Shown: positions 19,700-30,340, numbered from the stretch's first letter. The stretch is DNA of 60,000 nucleotides from Symbiodinium natans (GCA_905221605.1 CAJNDS010002390.1:430739-490738), one strand, 5' to 3'. Made by a program: numbers and translations. Notes: a model not told the origin generated them from the sequence alone.

Positions 19700-20633
19700 T
19701 TCATTATGATAGAGAGGTTTAGGGTTTAGGGTTTAGGGTTTAGGGTGCAGGGTTAGTGTTTGGGTTTAGGGTTTAGGGTGTAGGGTTTTGGGTTTAGTTG
19801 TCCTTGTGTTCAGGGTTTAAGAAAGCGTTTAAGGTGAGGCTGATGGTCTTTGCGAGTTGCGGATGCTAAAATTTTAGGAAAAGCTGGGGATGCAATCTAG
19901 ACCGGCCTTAAAAAAACTGAGACTGTTCTGGAACAATGCGCGGATATGTGCGTACTACTTTCCGTCGTGGAATCAAGTTGTCTTACTATACGAGAGTCAC
20001 GCACATGTTCTGGCGTACTCGATCAGACCGACGTTAGTTTTCGGCAGCATAAGAGGAGCATATGCAAAGTGCAGAAGAAGAGGTAGCAGCATCTCGCGCG
20101 CGGTTGCGTTGGTTGTCCGGGGTTGGCGGTTTTAGCCCGCACCCCAAGGCCCAATGACCCTCGAACACACGGGTTTTGTAGGGTCATGTGTAGTTTTGAA
20201 GCCCGCAGATTTTTGGTATTTTGTTCTACCTTTTGCTACCCGTTGCAAATCTTCAAACCCCCCTACACCCAATCCCTAACCCTGGACCCACCACCCGGCC
20301 TTCTTACTTCTTAGGCCGTACCCCGCCTTTTCCCGGGTGCCCTGACCCAGATTTGCCCAGGGTTTCGGGTGTAGGGTTTTGGGTTTAAGGTTTAGGGTCT
20401 ACAGTTTCCAAAAACTGCGCAAGACGAAAGAGCATGAGTGGCACTCCACCCCCTTGGTGTGTTGTGGCGCCAGTTCCACATGCTAAGTCTTGCCGCTGCA
20501 CGGCGATGCCTAGACCCTAAACCCCAAACCCCAAACCCGAAACCCGAAACCCTAAACCCTAAACAACCCTAAACCCTCAACCCTCAACCCTAAACCCTAA
20601 ACCCTAAACCCTCTATATAAATCTTAAGCCGAG
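19700..20633. other. Spacer, possible weak exon near 20075
   Basis: Short TTTAGGG run (19717-19800), then about 500 bases of unique-looking sequence, then CCCCAAA/CCCTCAA/CCCTAAA words (20515-20615). At 20075-20120 one frame reads EEEVAASRARLRWLSG after GCAG, but the start phase is uncertain, so it is only noted here. Confidence 0.35.
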
Positions 20634-20692
20634 CCGGACCAAAGGAAGAAGCAGCAGGAGGAGAAGGCTCGCGAGGCCAAGGAGGCGCCAGC
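20634..20692 (+). CDS. Exon candidate, KEKE-type
   Basis: PDQRKKQQEEKAREAKE followed by a possible GC donor (about 20693); the frame runs on to APAPREFETPS and a stop. Acceptor AG at 20632-20633, or alternatively 20643-20644. Highly charged, matching the series. Confidence 0.5.
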
Positions 20693-20717
20693 TCCACGAG
20701 AGTTTGAAACCCCGTCC

Positions 20718-20992
<275 letters not shown>

Positions 20993-21118
20993 TTTAGGCT
21001 TCAGGGTTTAGGGTTTAGGGTTTGGGGCGCAGAGCTTCCCCAGAGTAACTTCTGGGGTGCGGGGTGAGTAGTAAGTAGGGTGATGGCGTCCTTATAAACC
21101 TTAAACTCTGAACAATAC

Positions 21119-21229
21119 TTTGTGGTGCTTTTCTGTAACTCTAGATCCTTAGCCTTTTTGGGTTTCTTGGGTTTCTGAATAAGGCAGCTAAAAGTTTAAG
21201 TTTTTACTACCCTCCTAAGTGCAGCCAAG
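21119..21229. repeat. Dispersed 112-bp repeat D1, copy 2
   Basis: Closely similar to 9920-10032, including CTAGATCCTTAGCCTTTTTG and the terminal GTGCAGCCAAG. Confidence 0.85.
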
Positions 21230-21468
21230 AACCCTACAGCTCCCCCGAAGCCCTAAACGCTAAACCCTAAACCCTAAGCAGCCCTTCCCAAACTGAGAGT
21301 ACTTTTACTTGGCATCCCTGTGTTATTTCCGAGGGCTCCCGGAGTTCATCTTAAGGCGTTTTCCCAAACCCTAAAGCTCCCCCGAAACCCTAAACCCTAA
21401 ACCCTAAACCCCAAACCCCAAACCCTAAACCCTAAACCCCCAACCCCCACTCTCCCGGCCCCTGGCAG

Positions 21469-21548
21469 CAGCACTGCGGCGCGCCAGGCGAAGGAGAAGG
21501 AGGAGCGCCTGAAGAAGGAGAAGGAGAAGCAAGCGCAGGCCACGAACC
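21469..21548 (+). CDS. Exon candidate, KEKE-type
   Basis: After GGCAG the frame with AGC at 21470 reads STAARQAKEKEERLKKEKEK and ends QAQATN at a GT (21549). A strong, uninterrupted Lys/Glu pattern supports coding. The exact acceptor is ambiguous (CAGCAG). Confidence 0.55.
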
Positions 21549-21599
21549 GTTTTGACTTTGGATGGAACCCTACGAAACCCCCAAATCCTAAACCCTAAG

Positions 21600-22000
21600 T
21601 CCATTTCCGTGTTCCCCCAAGCCGTAGGGGCATGAAACCCTAACTGACGGGTTGTCGCCTCTCCAGCTTTAACGCGTAGGGTCCCCCTGAAAGCTTGCCC
21701 AAGAGCAAGAACCTACCACCGAAAGTAGGGCTAGCCCAAAGCCCTAAACCCTCAACCCAAACCCTGAATCCGAAACCCCCGACCAGGAGGCTGGTGCTCA
21801 ATTGGGGGTTTTTCCGTCTTTTCGCCCCCCGCGCCAAGAACCCCCCCGGGCCAAGCACCCGCCGGGCCAAGAACCCGAGGGCCCCCCAACCCAAGGCCCA
21901 GAGCAAGGACTTCGGGCAAAGGCCAAGGGCCCCCGAGCCAAGGGCCCCCCAAGCCAAGGGAAAAGGGCCGAGGCTACCCCTAACCCTAACACCGCAAAAC
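21600..22000. other. GC-rich spacer
   Basis: Pro/Arg-rich open frames on both strands come from GGCCAAG / GGGCCCCC words (21820-21970). No conserved domain or splice pair. Confidence 0.4.
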
Positions 22001-22004
22001 CCTG

Positions 22005-22490
22005 CGAAGGCCTTCAAGCAAATAAGGGCCTCTACGGGCCCTAACGTGCCGAAGGCCCGAAAAGGGCCGAGGCTACCCCGAACCCCAGCTTAAACCCTAG
22101 CGATTGAAATTCTCATTGGCGAAAAAAAATTAATAGGTTCCCTGACCTTCGAAGGAATACAGCCTCTACGGCCCTGACACGCCGAAGGTCCGAACAGGAA
22201 AAGACTTCAAAAGGCCCCCTACAAGAAGGGGGATTCCAGGATGCCCCAATGAAAAATGCGATTTTTTTGTACTGAAATCGATAGTTTTGGGCACCCCTTC
22301 ATTTTACCCCGGCAGGAAAGCCCCCAGGAAGCCCCCAAAAGGCTTGAGGCCCTTAAAAGGGGAATCCAGGAGCAGGCACCAAGGGTTTCCCTGACCTTCA
22401 AATAAATAAGGGCCTCTACGGGCCCTGACACGCCGAAGGCCCGAAAAGGGCCGAGGCTACCCCCAACCCCAGCTTAAACCCTAACAGCGC
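22005..22490. repeat. Local repeat, three copies of about 90 bp
   Basis: GGGCCTCTACGGGCCCT followed by GCCGAAGGCCCGAAAAGGGC recurs near 22025, 22150 (diverged) and 22407. Between copies 2 and 3 lies an inverted piece of the 18.7-kb repeat (22245-22290). Confidence 0.8.
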
Positions 22491-22651
22491 AACTTCAAAA
22501 ACATCAAAGCAAGCATCAGGGCACAAGAAAATAAATTCCATAAACCCTAAACCCTAATAGAGTATAGTTTGGGTGGCCGGGGTGGGTTGACGGGCAACGC
22601 GAGCGCGCGGCCCGGGGAGTTTCACACCCGAGCGCGCGCCCTCCCCTGACA

Positions 22652-22866
22652 CACCCTACACCCTAAACCCTAAACCCTAAACCCTAAACCCTAACCCCTA
22701 AACCTTAAACCCTAAACCCTAAACCCTAAACCCTAAACCCTAAACCCTAAACCCCAAACCCCAAACCCCAAACCCCAAACCCCAAACCCCAAACCCCAAA
22801 CCCCAAACCCCAAACCCCAGACCCCAAACCCCAAACCCCTACCCTGACCCCTAAACCCTAAACCCC
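22652..22866. repeat. CCCTAAA then CCCCAAA array
   Basis: About 13 CCCTAAA copies change at about 22750 to about 12 CCCCAAA copies, ending just before the next exon candidate. Confidence 0.93.
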
Positions 22867-22881
22867 GAAGCTTGATTCCAG

Positions 22882-22956
22882 GAAAAGGAGCGGCAGCGGA
22901 AGGAGAAGGAGAAAGAGAGGGAAAAGGAGAAGGAGAAGGAGCGCGACAAAGAGAAG
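22882..22956 (+). CDS. Exon candidate, KEKE domain
   Basis: 75 bases in phase 0 after TTCCAG (to 22881), beginning EKERQRKEKEKEREKEKEKE. The donor may be GA at 22957 (after AAG) or GC at 22961. Alternating Lys/Glu is typical of KEKE or single-alpha-helix segments of nuclear and cytoskeletal proteins. It is the best single exon of the charged series. Confidence 0.6.
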
Positions 22957-23039
22957 GAGCGCACCCTAAACTCTAGACCCTAGACCCTATAAACCCTAAA
23001 CCCTAGACCCTAAACCCAAAACCCTAAACCCTAAACCCT

Positions 23040-23867
23040 AAACCCTAAACCCCAAGCCCTAAACCCCAAACCCAGATATGAATAGAAGGAAAGACAGGCC
23101 ACAGTAGGTACTCAAGCCGGCCCGCATACCGAGCCCTAGGCCTTCTCAGAGTTTCAGAATTTTCGGGGGTTTGCTTAGGGCTTAGGGTCTGAACAGCAAG
23201 CCCTAAGCCCTAAGCCCTAAACCCTAAACCCCAAACCCCAAACCCCAAACCCTAAACGTCTCGGATTTAGGTCTATCTGGATCACACTCTAATCTCTGTG
23301 GGCCCAATCCCCGCACCCTGTAGTAAGGTTTAAGGTTTAAGGGTTGCAGGAGCCTCGAAGACCACGCACCCTAAACCCTGAACCCCTAAACCCTAAGGCC
23401 TAAAGCCTAAACTCTAAGCCCTAGACCCCAAACCCCAAGCTCTGGACCCTAAGCCCTTTGTGTGGTTTGGGGGTTGGGGAGTCCTTCATGCAGGGGTTCA
23501 AAGGCCGAGGAATCCTGCACCCAGAATCCTCTAGGGTTTAGGGTTTAGGGTGTAGGGCTTAGGGCTTAGGGCTTAGGGCTTAGGGCTTAGGGCTGAGAGA
23601 AATGCAAAAGACCACTGCCAGGAAACTATATGTTTTGCAATATATCCATATCATAATCATGCAATTGCACCTCAAACCCTAAACCCTGAACCCTAAATCC
23701 TAAACCCTAAACCCTAAACCCTTTGCAAGTTTGGCGGTTCCCGGCCCTGGAGGCCTAGTCCCAGAAACAGTGCGTGTTTAGGGTCTTCAGGGGTTTCTTT
23801 TCTGGAGCCTCCACCTCATCCTCTCCTCAGGCAGGACAGGGCTGAAAAGACTCTAGGGTTTAGGGTT
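23040..23867. other. Mixed spacer
   Basis: CCCTAAG/CCCCAAA words, GGGCTTA run (23545-23592) and unrecognised DNA. Two possible micro-exons (23350-23365, between CAG and GC; and GACAGGGCTGAAAAG at about 23841) are too short to support. Confidence 0.4.
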
Positions 23868-24135
23868 TAGGGTTTAGGGTTTAGGGTTTAGGGTTTAGGG
23901 TTTAGGGTTTAGGATCTTGTGCTAGAACGTTTTTCATCATGGGAGTCTACCTTGGAGCCCTGAGGTTGCTAAACCCTAAACCCTAAACCCTAAACCCTAA
24001 ACCCTAAACCCTAAACCCTAAACCCTAAACCCTAAACCCTAAACGCTAAACCCGAAACCCTAAACCCTAAACCCTAAACCCTAAACCCTAAACCCTAAAC
24101 CCTAAACCCTAAACCCTAAACCCCCTAAACCCCAA
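23868..24135. repeat. Opposed arrays
   Basis: TTTAGGG (23868-23914), then a 50-base linker, then about 22 CCCTAAA copies (23970-24125). Confidence 0.92.
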
Positions 24136-24179
24136 ACCAAAGACCCATCCGCGACTTTCCATGGCTTGGTGATAAACAG

Positions 24180-24209
24180 GAACGCGAGCGTGAGAAAAGC
24201 AAGGAAAAG
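24180..24209 (+). CDS. Micro-exon candidate, KEKE-type
   Basis: 30 bases, phase 0, EREREKSKEK, between AACAG (to 24179) and AAAAG|GC (24210). Ten full codons, so it keeps the frame of the exons at 22882 and 24881. Confidence 0.55.
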
Positions 24210-24229
24210 GCTTTCCTCTGCCAAGCCAA

Positions 24230-24303
24230 TTAGGGTTTAGGGTTTAGGGTTTAGGGTTTAGGGTTTAGGGTTTAGGGTTTAGGGTTTAGGGTTTAGGGTT
24301 TAG
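24230..24303. repeat. TTTAGGG array
   Basis: About ten pure heptamers. Confidence 0.93.
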
Positions 24304-24363
24304 GAAGTTTGACCGTCTCCGCCAGCTGTCTATTCTTAACCCTACCGTTCTACAGCCTAGACT

Positions 24364-24541
24364 CGGGATGCTCCCCCTTATACCAGCAGTCCTTAGTATG
24401 GATTCAAGTACCCGCTATTACAATCCCTGTTCAGGGCTGTCACAAGCGGGAATATCCTCCAAGAGTCCTTATTATGGATTCTAGTACCCCCTATTAATAA
24501 TCCCTATTCAGGACTGTCAGTATAAGGGGGAACACCCCAAG
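24364..24541. repeat. Foldback element, family 1, double copy
   Basis: Two overlapping or fused copies: CGGGATGCTCCCCC at the left, a second internal AAGAGTCCTTATTATGGATT, and the right end CAGTATAAGGGGGAACACCC. Confidence 0.8.
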
Positions 24542-24742
24542 CCTAGGCCCTCAAGGCCGAACTTTTTGTTTTTTTTTTTTTTTCAATTTGGCGCGGTTTA
24601 CTTCTTTGACGGCAGCATTCGATTGGTAGGCGCAGTGGTGTGTGCTTCGTGGTGATGCGTTGCGAGATTTGCTGGGACATGGCTTTCTGAACTGCAATAC
24701 CCGTCCGATGAGTGATTCGTGGTGCTTCTTCATCGTTTCGGC

Positions 24743-24843
24743 TTGGGATGTTCCCCCTTATACTAACAGCTCTTTAGGAGGGATTGTAAAATTGGGTACT
24801 ACGATCTCCATTAAGGACTGTGAGTGTCAGGAGAGCATCCCAA
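24743..24843. repeat. Foldback element, family 1
   Basis: TTGGGATGTTCCCCC at the left; the right end is diverged (GTGTCAGGAGAGCATCCCAA). Confidence 0.82.
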
Positions 24844-24880
24844 GTGTATGCCCCTAAACACGACAGTGGTGGAGGCAAAG

Positions 24881-24913
24881 GCAAAAGATTCCGAAAAGGA
24901 TGCCAAGCAGAAG
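24881..24913 (+). CDS. Micro-exon candidate, Lys-rich
   Basis: After CAAAG (AG|G) reads AKDSEKDAKQK in phase 0 (33 bases), with a possible GA donor at 24914; a GC at 24921 is the alternative. The open frame extends upstream as VEAK. Confidence 0.5.
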
Positions 24914-24929
24914 GACAAGGGCTGATTGA

Positions 24930-25127
24930 GTTAGGGTTTAGGGTTTAGGGTTTAGGGTTTAGGGTTTAGGGTTTAGGGTTTAGGGTTTAGGGTTTAGGGT
25001 TTAGGGTTTAGGGTTTAGGGTTTAGGGGTTAGGGTTTAGGGTTTAGGGTTTAGGGTTTAGGGTTTAGGGTTTAGGGTTTAGGGTTTAGGGTTTTAGGGTT
25101 AGGGTTTAGGGTGTAGGGTTTAGACTT
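24930..25127. repeat. Long TTTAGGG array
   Basis: About 27 heptamers on + with three slipped units. Confidence 0.95.
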
Positions 25128-25439
25128 CGGAGACTTGTCATGTTGGGAGTGACATCAGCCGCATGAACCACAAGCCCTGAAGCCCTTAAAACCCTACACC
25201 TTAAGCTCTACATCCAGAATTCTACACCTTAAACCTGAACATCCTAACCCTAAACCCTGGTGCTCGTCTCGCTGACTGTGGAAGCGGAGGTGCTCTAGGT
25301 TACAGATCCCTTGCGGGGGGGATCCTGTTCGGAAACGGAGACTTCTATACCCATCCCTAAACCCTAAACCCTAAACCCGAAACCCTGAACCCTAAACCCA
25401 GAAGGGCCCACGGTTTGGAGAAGCTCCTCCACATGGCAC

Positions 25440-25720
25440 CAGTTCCGCATATGTAGGTATACATGGGGGTTTACGAAAATAAGGCCCTGCTAGAGGTCCC
25501 CAAATAGCAGGATTCACTAAACATAAGGGCCCCTATAAGGTACCCCGACCCCTATAAGGTACCCCGATTATCGTGGACCCCCCATATATGTACATATGTA
25601 TATAAATATAAACTGCCCTAAACCGTAAACCCTCAACCCTCAACCCTCAACCCTAAACCCTAAACCCTCAACCCTCAACCCTCAACCCTAAACCCTAAAT
25701 CCTAAACCCGGGTGTCCTTT
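25440..25720. repeat. Repeat-rich spacer
   Basis: GTACCCCGA / CCCCTATAAGG words and an ATATGTACATATGT piece (25450-25610), with family-4 features, then CCCTCAA/CCCTAAA words (25620-25705). Confidence 0.5.
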
Positions 25721-25994
25721 TTGGGACACCAAGATTAAAGGTCTTGCATCATCGGCCGCCATGCTCTTTCGGAGGCGTTCAGGGTTTAGGATTTAGGGTT
25801 TAGGGTTTAGGGTCTATTCAAAACCCAGCCCTGAACCCTGCTTGCTGATACATGCGGGTTGTTCAACTTTCGCTCCTCCTCGGGCAGACCCCTGCTCTTG
25901 TCGTAGGATTCCCCAGTGGCCCTAGTTTGGGCCTCCACACAGAACGCTCGGGATCCTTCTGCTGCCTTTTTGTTGGGGTACACCGCTCCTGCAG

Positions 25995-26069
25995 GACAAT
26001 GACAAGAGCAAGGAGAAAGAAAAAGAAAAAGAGAAAGAGAAAGACAAAGACAAAGATAAAGCCAAACAG
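25995..26069 (+). CDS. Exon candidate, KEKE domain
   Basis: 75 bases in phase 0 after TGCAG: DNDKSKEKEKEKEKEKDKDK, ending AKQ at CAG|GC (26070). One of the clearest AG|G ... AG|GC exons. Confidence 0.6.
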
Positions 26070-26203
26070 GCCACTGGGACGGTGACACGGCCCCTCAAGG
26101 CCCTAAACCCTCACCCTAAACTCTAAACCCTAAACCCTAAACCCTGAACCCTAAGCCCTGAACCCAGGGTTGGAAGGCTTCTCCTCCTCGCACCTTCTCT
26201 CAG

Positions 26204-26257
26204 GTCAAGCGACGCAGCCCTGCGAGCAAGTCGCCGTCGGGGGCGGCCAAGAAGAAG
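26204..26257 (+). CDS. Exon candidate, basic Ser/Pro/Lys tail
   Basis: 54 bases in phase 0 after CTCTCAG: VKRRSPASKSPSGAAKKK, then GC at 26258 (the frame stays open as APKSPD). SP and KKK content resembles nuclear, histone-H1-like tails, which suits a nuclear role (inference). Confidence 0.55.
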
Positions 26258-26298
26258 GCGCCCAAATCCCCCGACCTTAAGGGGTCTGGGTGTTCAGT

Positions 26299-26540
26299 TG
26301 GGTTTAGGGTTTAGGGTTTAGGGTTTGGGGTTTGGGGTTTAGGGTTTAGGGTTTAGGGTTTTTAGGTTTTTCGGGTCTTGGCATGCAGCACCAATCTTTC
26401 AAAAAAAACCCAACCCGAAGCCACCCCAAACCCCAAACCCCAAACCCCAAACCCCAAACCCCAAACCCCAAACCCCAAACCCCAAACCCCAAACCCTAAA
26501 TCCTAAACCCTAAACCCTAAACCCTAAGCCCCAAACCCCA
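26299..26540. repeat. TTTAGGG then CCCCAAA arrays
   Basis: TTTAGGG (26299-26360) on one side, about 11 CCCCAAA copies (26425-26500) and CCCTAAA on the other. Confidence 0.9.
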
Positions 26541-26820
26541 ACCCCTAAACCCCAAACCGTAAACCCCTAATCCTGACCAGTGACCGAACTCCTCAATTTG
26601 GGATTTTGGGCTTGGAGCCCGAGAACTCAATGCGAACGGAGTTCATTTAGTGTTCGGGGCTTTTGGGGTTTAGGGCTGAGGGCTTCTGGGTTTCGTTGTT
26701 TTTTGTTTTTAAGGGTTTAGGGTTTAGGGTTTAGGGCTTAGGGTTTCGGGTTTAGGGTTTAGGGTTTAGGGCAGCCAAAGAAAGCGACCCAAAGCCCCTT
26801 TAACCTGCTGCCTCGGGCAG

Positions 26821-26850
26821 GGGCGCCGGTAGCGTGAGCGCCCGGAGCCG
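26821..26850 (+). CDS. Weak micro-exon candidate
   Basis: 30 bases between GGGCAG and GTAGGT; one frame reads GAGSVSARSR. Good splice signals but too short to be sure. Confidence 0.3.
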
Positions 26851-26933
26851 GTAGGTTTTTTTGCGGGACCGTCCGGCTCCATTCCTCACCAAGCCTGTGA
26901 GCCCCCAAGCCACCGAAGCAGGTTCATGTAGCC

Positions 26934-27140
26934 CTAAGCCCTAAGCCCTAAGCCCTAAGCCCTAAGCCCTAAGCCCTAAGCCCTAAGCCCTAAGCCCTAA
27001 GCCCTAAGCCCTAAGCCCTAAGCCCTAAGCCCTACGCCCTAAGCCCTAAGCCCTAAGCCCTAAGCCCTAAGCCCTAAGCCCTAAGCCCTAAGCCCTAAGC
27101 CCTAAGCCCTAAGCCCTAAACCCTAAGCCCTAGGCCCTAG
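26934..27140. repeat. CCCTAAG array
   Basis: About 27 almost pure CCCTAAG heptamers, a telomere variant homogenised over 190 bases. Confidence 0.96.
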
Positions 27141-27186
27141 GCCCTAGGCCCAAAACCCTAAACCCTAAACCCTAAACCCTAAACCC

Positions 27187-27600
27187 TAAACCCTAAACGC
27201 CCTAAACGCCCTAAACGCCCTAAACGCCCTAAACGCCCTAAACGCCCTAAACGCCCTAAACGCCCTAAACGCCCTAAACGCCCTAAACGCCCTAAACGCC
27301 CTAAACGCCCTAAACGCCCTAAACGCCCTAAACGCCCTAAACGCCCTAAACGCCCTAAACGCCCTAGACCCTAAACGCCCTAAACGCCCTAAACGCCCTA
27401 AACGCCCTAAACGCCCTAAACGCCCTAAACGCCCTAAACGCCCTAAACGCCCTAAACGCCCTAAACGCCCTAAACGCCCTCAACCCTAAACCCTAAACGC
27501 CCTAAACCCTAAACCCTAAACCCTAAACGCCCTAAACCCTAAACCCTAAGCCCTAAACCCTAAACGCCCTAAACCCTCAACCCTAAGGCCCTAAAACCCT
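27187..27600. repeat. CCCTAAACG 9-mer array
   Basis: About 32 copies of the nonamer CCCTAAACG (27187-27480), one broken unit near 27365, then mixed with CCCTAAA to 27600. Confidence 0.96.
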
Positions 27601-27975
27601 AAATACCCCAGACCTGAAGCACTAAACCCTGGCCCTCAAGACGAAAATGAGCCGAAGTCAGGTGTGTGTGTGTGTGGTTCACGCACGTAGCACCTGCAGA
27701 CCCGTTTAAAGGGTACCCTTTTGGTTTAAGAGGGGTTATAAGTGTTTTCATTCCTTGGTTACTCCTGGGCCACACGAAACCCTAAACCCTAGACCCTACT
27801 GGTCTGGTTAGGGTCCTCACAGGGTCCATAGCAATGACCTTATATACTTGCAGCGCCACATTCCCTAGCCATCACACCTTCAACCCCAAATGCCAAGCAA
27901 AAAAACCCTAAACCACAAACCGTTGGGTTGAGAGTTTAGGGTGTAGGGCCTTAAGCCCCAAACCCCAAGCCTCTA
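27600..27975. other. Spacer, no gene recognised
   Basis: Short TG microsatellite (27662-27675), a family-5 fragment (27705-27765, GGTACCCTTTTGGTTTAAG) and short repeat words. Confidence 0.45.
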
Positions 27976-27982
27976 AAACCCC

Positions 27983-28150
27983 AGACCCTGAACCCTTGAA
28001 CCCTTGAACCCTTGAACCCTTGAACCCTTGAACCCTTGAACCCTTGAACCCTTGAACCCTTGAACCCTTGAACCCTTGAACCCTTGAACTTCGAACCCTT
28101 GAACCCTTGAACCCTTGAACCCTTGAACCCTTGAACCCTTGAACCCTTGA
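27983..28150. repeat. CCCTTGAA 8-mer array
   Basis: About 20 octamers CCCTTGAA with one break at 28088, a unit seen nowhere else in the window. Followed by CCCTAAA to 28260. Confidence 0.96.
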
Positions 28151-28282
28151 AAACCCTAAACCCTAAGCCTAAACCCTAAACCTTAAACCCTAAACCCTAA
28201 ACCCTAAACCCTAAACCCTGAGCCTGAACCCTAAACCCTAAACCCTAAACCCCTAAACCCCTGAACCCGGAGCCCCTTCCAG

Positions 28283-28365
28283 CGGGCCGGAGGAACCAGG
28301 TATCACCTTCAGAGCTAGGGGTGCGGATGTCGTGGCCCATGAGAAAGAGCGAGTTTTTGCCTCAG
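28283..28365 (+). CDS. Exon candidate
   Basis: After TTCCAG the frame reads SGPEEPGITFRARGADVVAH and EKERVFAS and stays open beyond. The right border is unclear (GT at about 28353 or the GG after CTCAG). Convincing coding character, no family recognised. Confidence 0.45.
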
Positions 28366-28395
28366 GGTTTTTGGAGGGTAAAGGGCCTCCCTGCG

Positions 28396-28700
28396 GTTTA
28401 GGGTTGAGGGTTGAGGGTTTAGGGCAAGGTTTTGGGCTTTGGGTTTCGTGGGCTGCGACTCTCTCAACACCCTGAACCGCCGAGGGTGCCTCATGTTTGT
28501 TCAGAGGAGTACTCTCTTTTAGGGTTTAGGGTTTGGGGTTTAGGGTAAGTTTTGGGTTTAGGGTTTAGGGTTTGGGGGTTTAGGGTTTAGGGTACTGGGA
28601 GAAAGACCCCTTGAGTCAAAGGGCTTAGGGTTTCAGGTTTAGGGTTCAACCAAACCATATAGACCCTCTGAACCCTAAAACCTAAGCACAGGGGCTTGGG
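28396..28700. repeat. Mixed tracts
   Basis: Irregular TTTAGGG/TTTGGGG words with short linkers. No exon found. Confidence 0.5.
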
Positions 28701-28710
28701 GTTCAGGGGA

Positions 28711-28896
28711 AGGTGCATGGGTAGTTATAAGGGAGGGTTTAGGGTTCAGGGTTTAGGGTTATGGTGTGGAAATTAGTTGAAGGTTCATGGGTAGCTATAA
28801 GCAGGTTATAAGTAGCCTAAATAAAGCTATAAGCACTTGCAACTATAGCTGTCCCACTTCTACCCCCAGTTATAACTACCCATGAACCGCCAAGTA
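28711..28896. repeat. Foldback element, family 3
   Basis: GGTTCATGGGTAGCTATAAG (28782 on) is inverted as GTTATAACTACCCATGAACC (28869 on). A second left end (GGTGCATGGGTAGTTATAAG) at 28711 suggests a nested or duplicated end. Related halves lie near 8800, 17750, 31000, 49820 and 50850. Confidence 0.75.
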
Positions 28897-29273
28897 GCTA
28901 AAACCCTAAACCCTCAACCCTAAACCCTAAACCCTGAACCCTGAACCCTAAACCCTAAACCCCAAACCCCAAACCCTAAACCCTAAGCTTCGAACCGCAG
29001 CTCGGTTTCTTGATGGTCCATGCTCACGGAGAACAGAGTCTTCGGAGGTTCATGCGCCCTAAGACCCCATGAGTCGCACCTTCGAGCCTGGCTTTTTAGG
29101 TTTCGGGTTTCGGGTTTAGGGTTTCGGGTTTAGGGTTTAGGGTTTAGGGCTAGGGTTTAGGGTTTAGGGTTTAGGGTTTAGGGTTTTGGGTTTAGGGCCC
29201 TGCAACCTAAACCATCCTACCTTGAGGGGAGCTCTTGTCGGGTGTTTGTTTCGTTCCCTCTGTGCGGGGGGTT

Positions 29274-29353
29274 AGCGCCCTCCGCGGGGCGCGCGCCCTT
29301 GCCATGGACTCCGTCATGTCACCCAGCCGCTTGACCCGAAATGGCTTCGACGG
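29274..29353 (+). CDS. Exon candidate
   Basis: Open frame after GGTTAG: ALRGARALAMDSVMSPSRLT then RNGFD, ending at GT (29354). It contains an ATG at 29304 in good context, so it could also be a first exon. Family not recognised. Confidence 0.4.
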
Positions 29354-29469
29354 TTTTAGAGTTATGTAGGGGTGTGAGGGTTTTGGGGTGTAGGGCTTTA
29401 GGGTTTAGGGCTTTAGGGGTTTAGGGGTTTGAGGGGTTAGGGTGCTAGGGTTTTAGGGTCAGGGTTTTA

Positions 29470-29570
29470 GATGTTCCCCCTTATGCTAACAGTCCTAATA
29501 GGGGGATTATAGTACCCTCCAATTCTCTCCCCTGTTAAGGAGATGTTAGTATAAGGGGGAGCATCCCAAG
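29470..29570. repeat. Foldback element, family 1
   Basis: ATGTTCCCCCTTATGCTAAC at the left, GTTAGTATAAGGGGGAGCAT at the right; nearly perfect inverted ends. Confidence 0.87.
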
Positions 29571-29579
29571 TTAGGGTCT

Positions 29580-30063
29580 GTTTAGGCGTTTAGGGTTTAG
29601 GGTTTAGGGTTTAGGGTTTAGAGTCTGTAGGGTGTTAGGTGTTTCACAGTTCAAGGGCTTGGCCTCTTAGAGGGGAGGAATCAGGACCCGGCACCCTTCT
29701 AATAGAACCCTTTTAGCGTTATAATATCATACAGAAATTCTAATATATGCCTTTTTTCATTTGTTATTTGATAGTTGATCAAAGTTCCTATCCTTCCGTT
29801 AGAACCTGATAGGAACCCTCAATAATTTCCCAAGAAGGACAGTTTCTTAACCCTTACTTCCTTAGCTTGAAGATCCAATAAGTGCTGGGCAATTTAGTTT
29901 CAGGTTTAGGGTTTATGATTTAGGCTCGGATAGCTCGGAGGCTCACGCTGTATTCCCCCCCCCCCCCCCCAATGCCCAAGTCAGGGACAATACTCCCAAG
30001 CCCCAAACGCATGTCCCAACCGGAGTTGAAGAAGCAGGTGTCTTTTTGAGCCACTCAGAGACT
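29580..30063. other. AT-richer spacer
   Basis: Short TTTAGGG run (29589-29622), an AT-rich unique-looking stretch (29700-29890) and a C run (29956-29970). No gene recognised. Confidence 0.4.
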
Positions 30064-30152
30064 CCAAAACCCCTTAATTAAGGAATGTACCTTAAATCAT
30101 ATTAGGGTTCCTATGATAATTTAAGGTATATTCCTTAATTAAGGGGTTTTGG
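30064..30152. repeat. Near-perfect foldback element, 89 bp
   Basis: Left arm CCAAAACCCCTTAATTAAGG, then AATGTACCTTAAAT; right arm the inverse with few changes, ending GGGGTTTTGG. Only about 10 bases of loop. No other copy seen in the window. Confidence 0.88.
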
Positions 30153-30338
30153 TGTTGTTTAGAGCCAAGCCCCTGAAGGTTCAGGGTCTTGGAAGTGGTG
30201 GGGGGAACTCGCGGTTCGTGAGTTGAACCCGATTTAGGGGTTGGGGCTTAGAGTTTAGGGTTCAGCTGAACTCTAAACCCAACCCTGAGGGCTTCAGCCA
30301 GAACTTGCTGCCCACGCAAACAAACAAACAAAAACAAG

Positions 30339-30340
<2 letters not shown>

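Noticed and set aside
21640-22093. Overlapping 125-132 residue frames on both strands
   Set aside because: Driven by GGCCAAG/CCCGGGCC words; no conserved motif and no splice pattern.
26934-27600. CRISPR-like repeat array
   Set aside because: Head-to-tail units of 7-9 bases without spacers; eukaryotic telomere-variant array.
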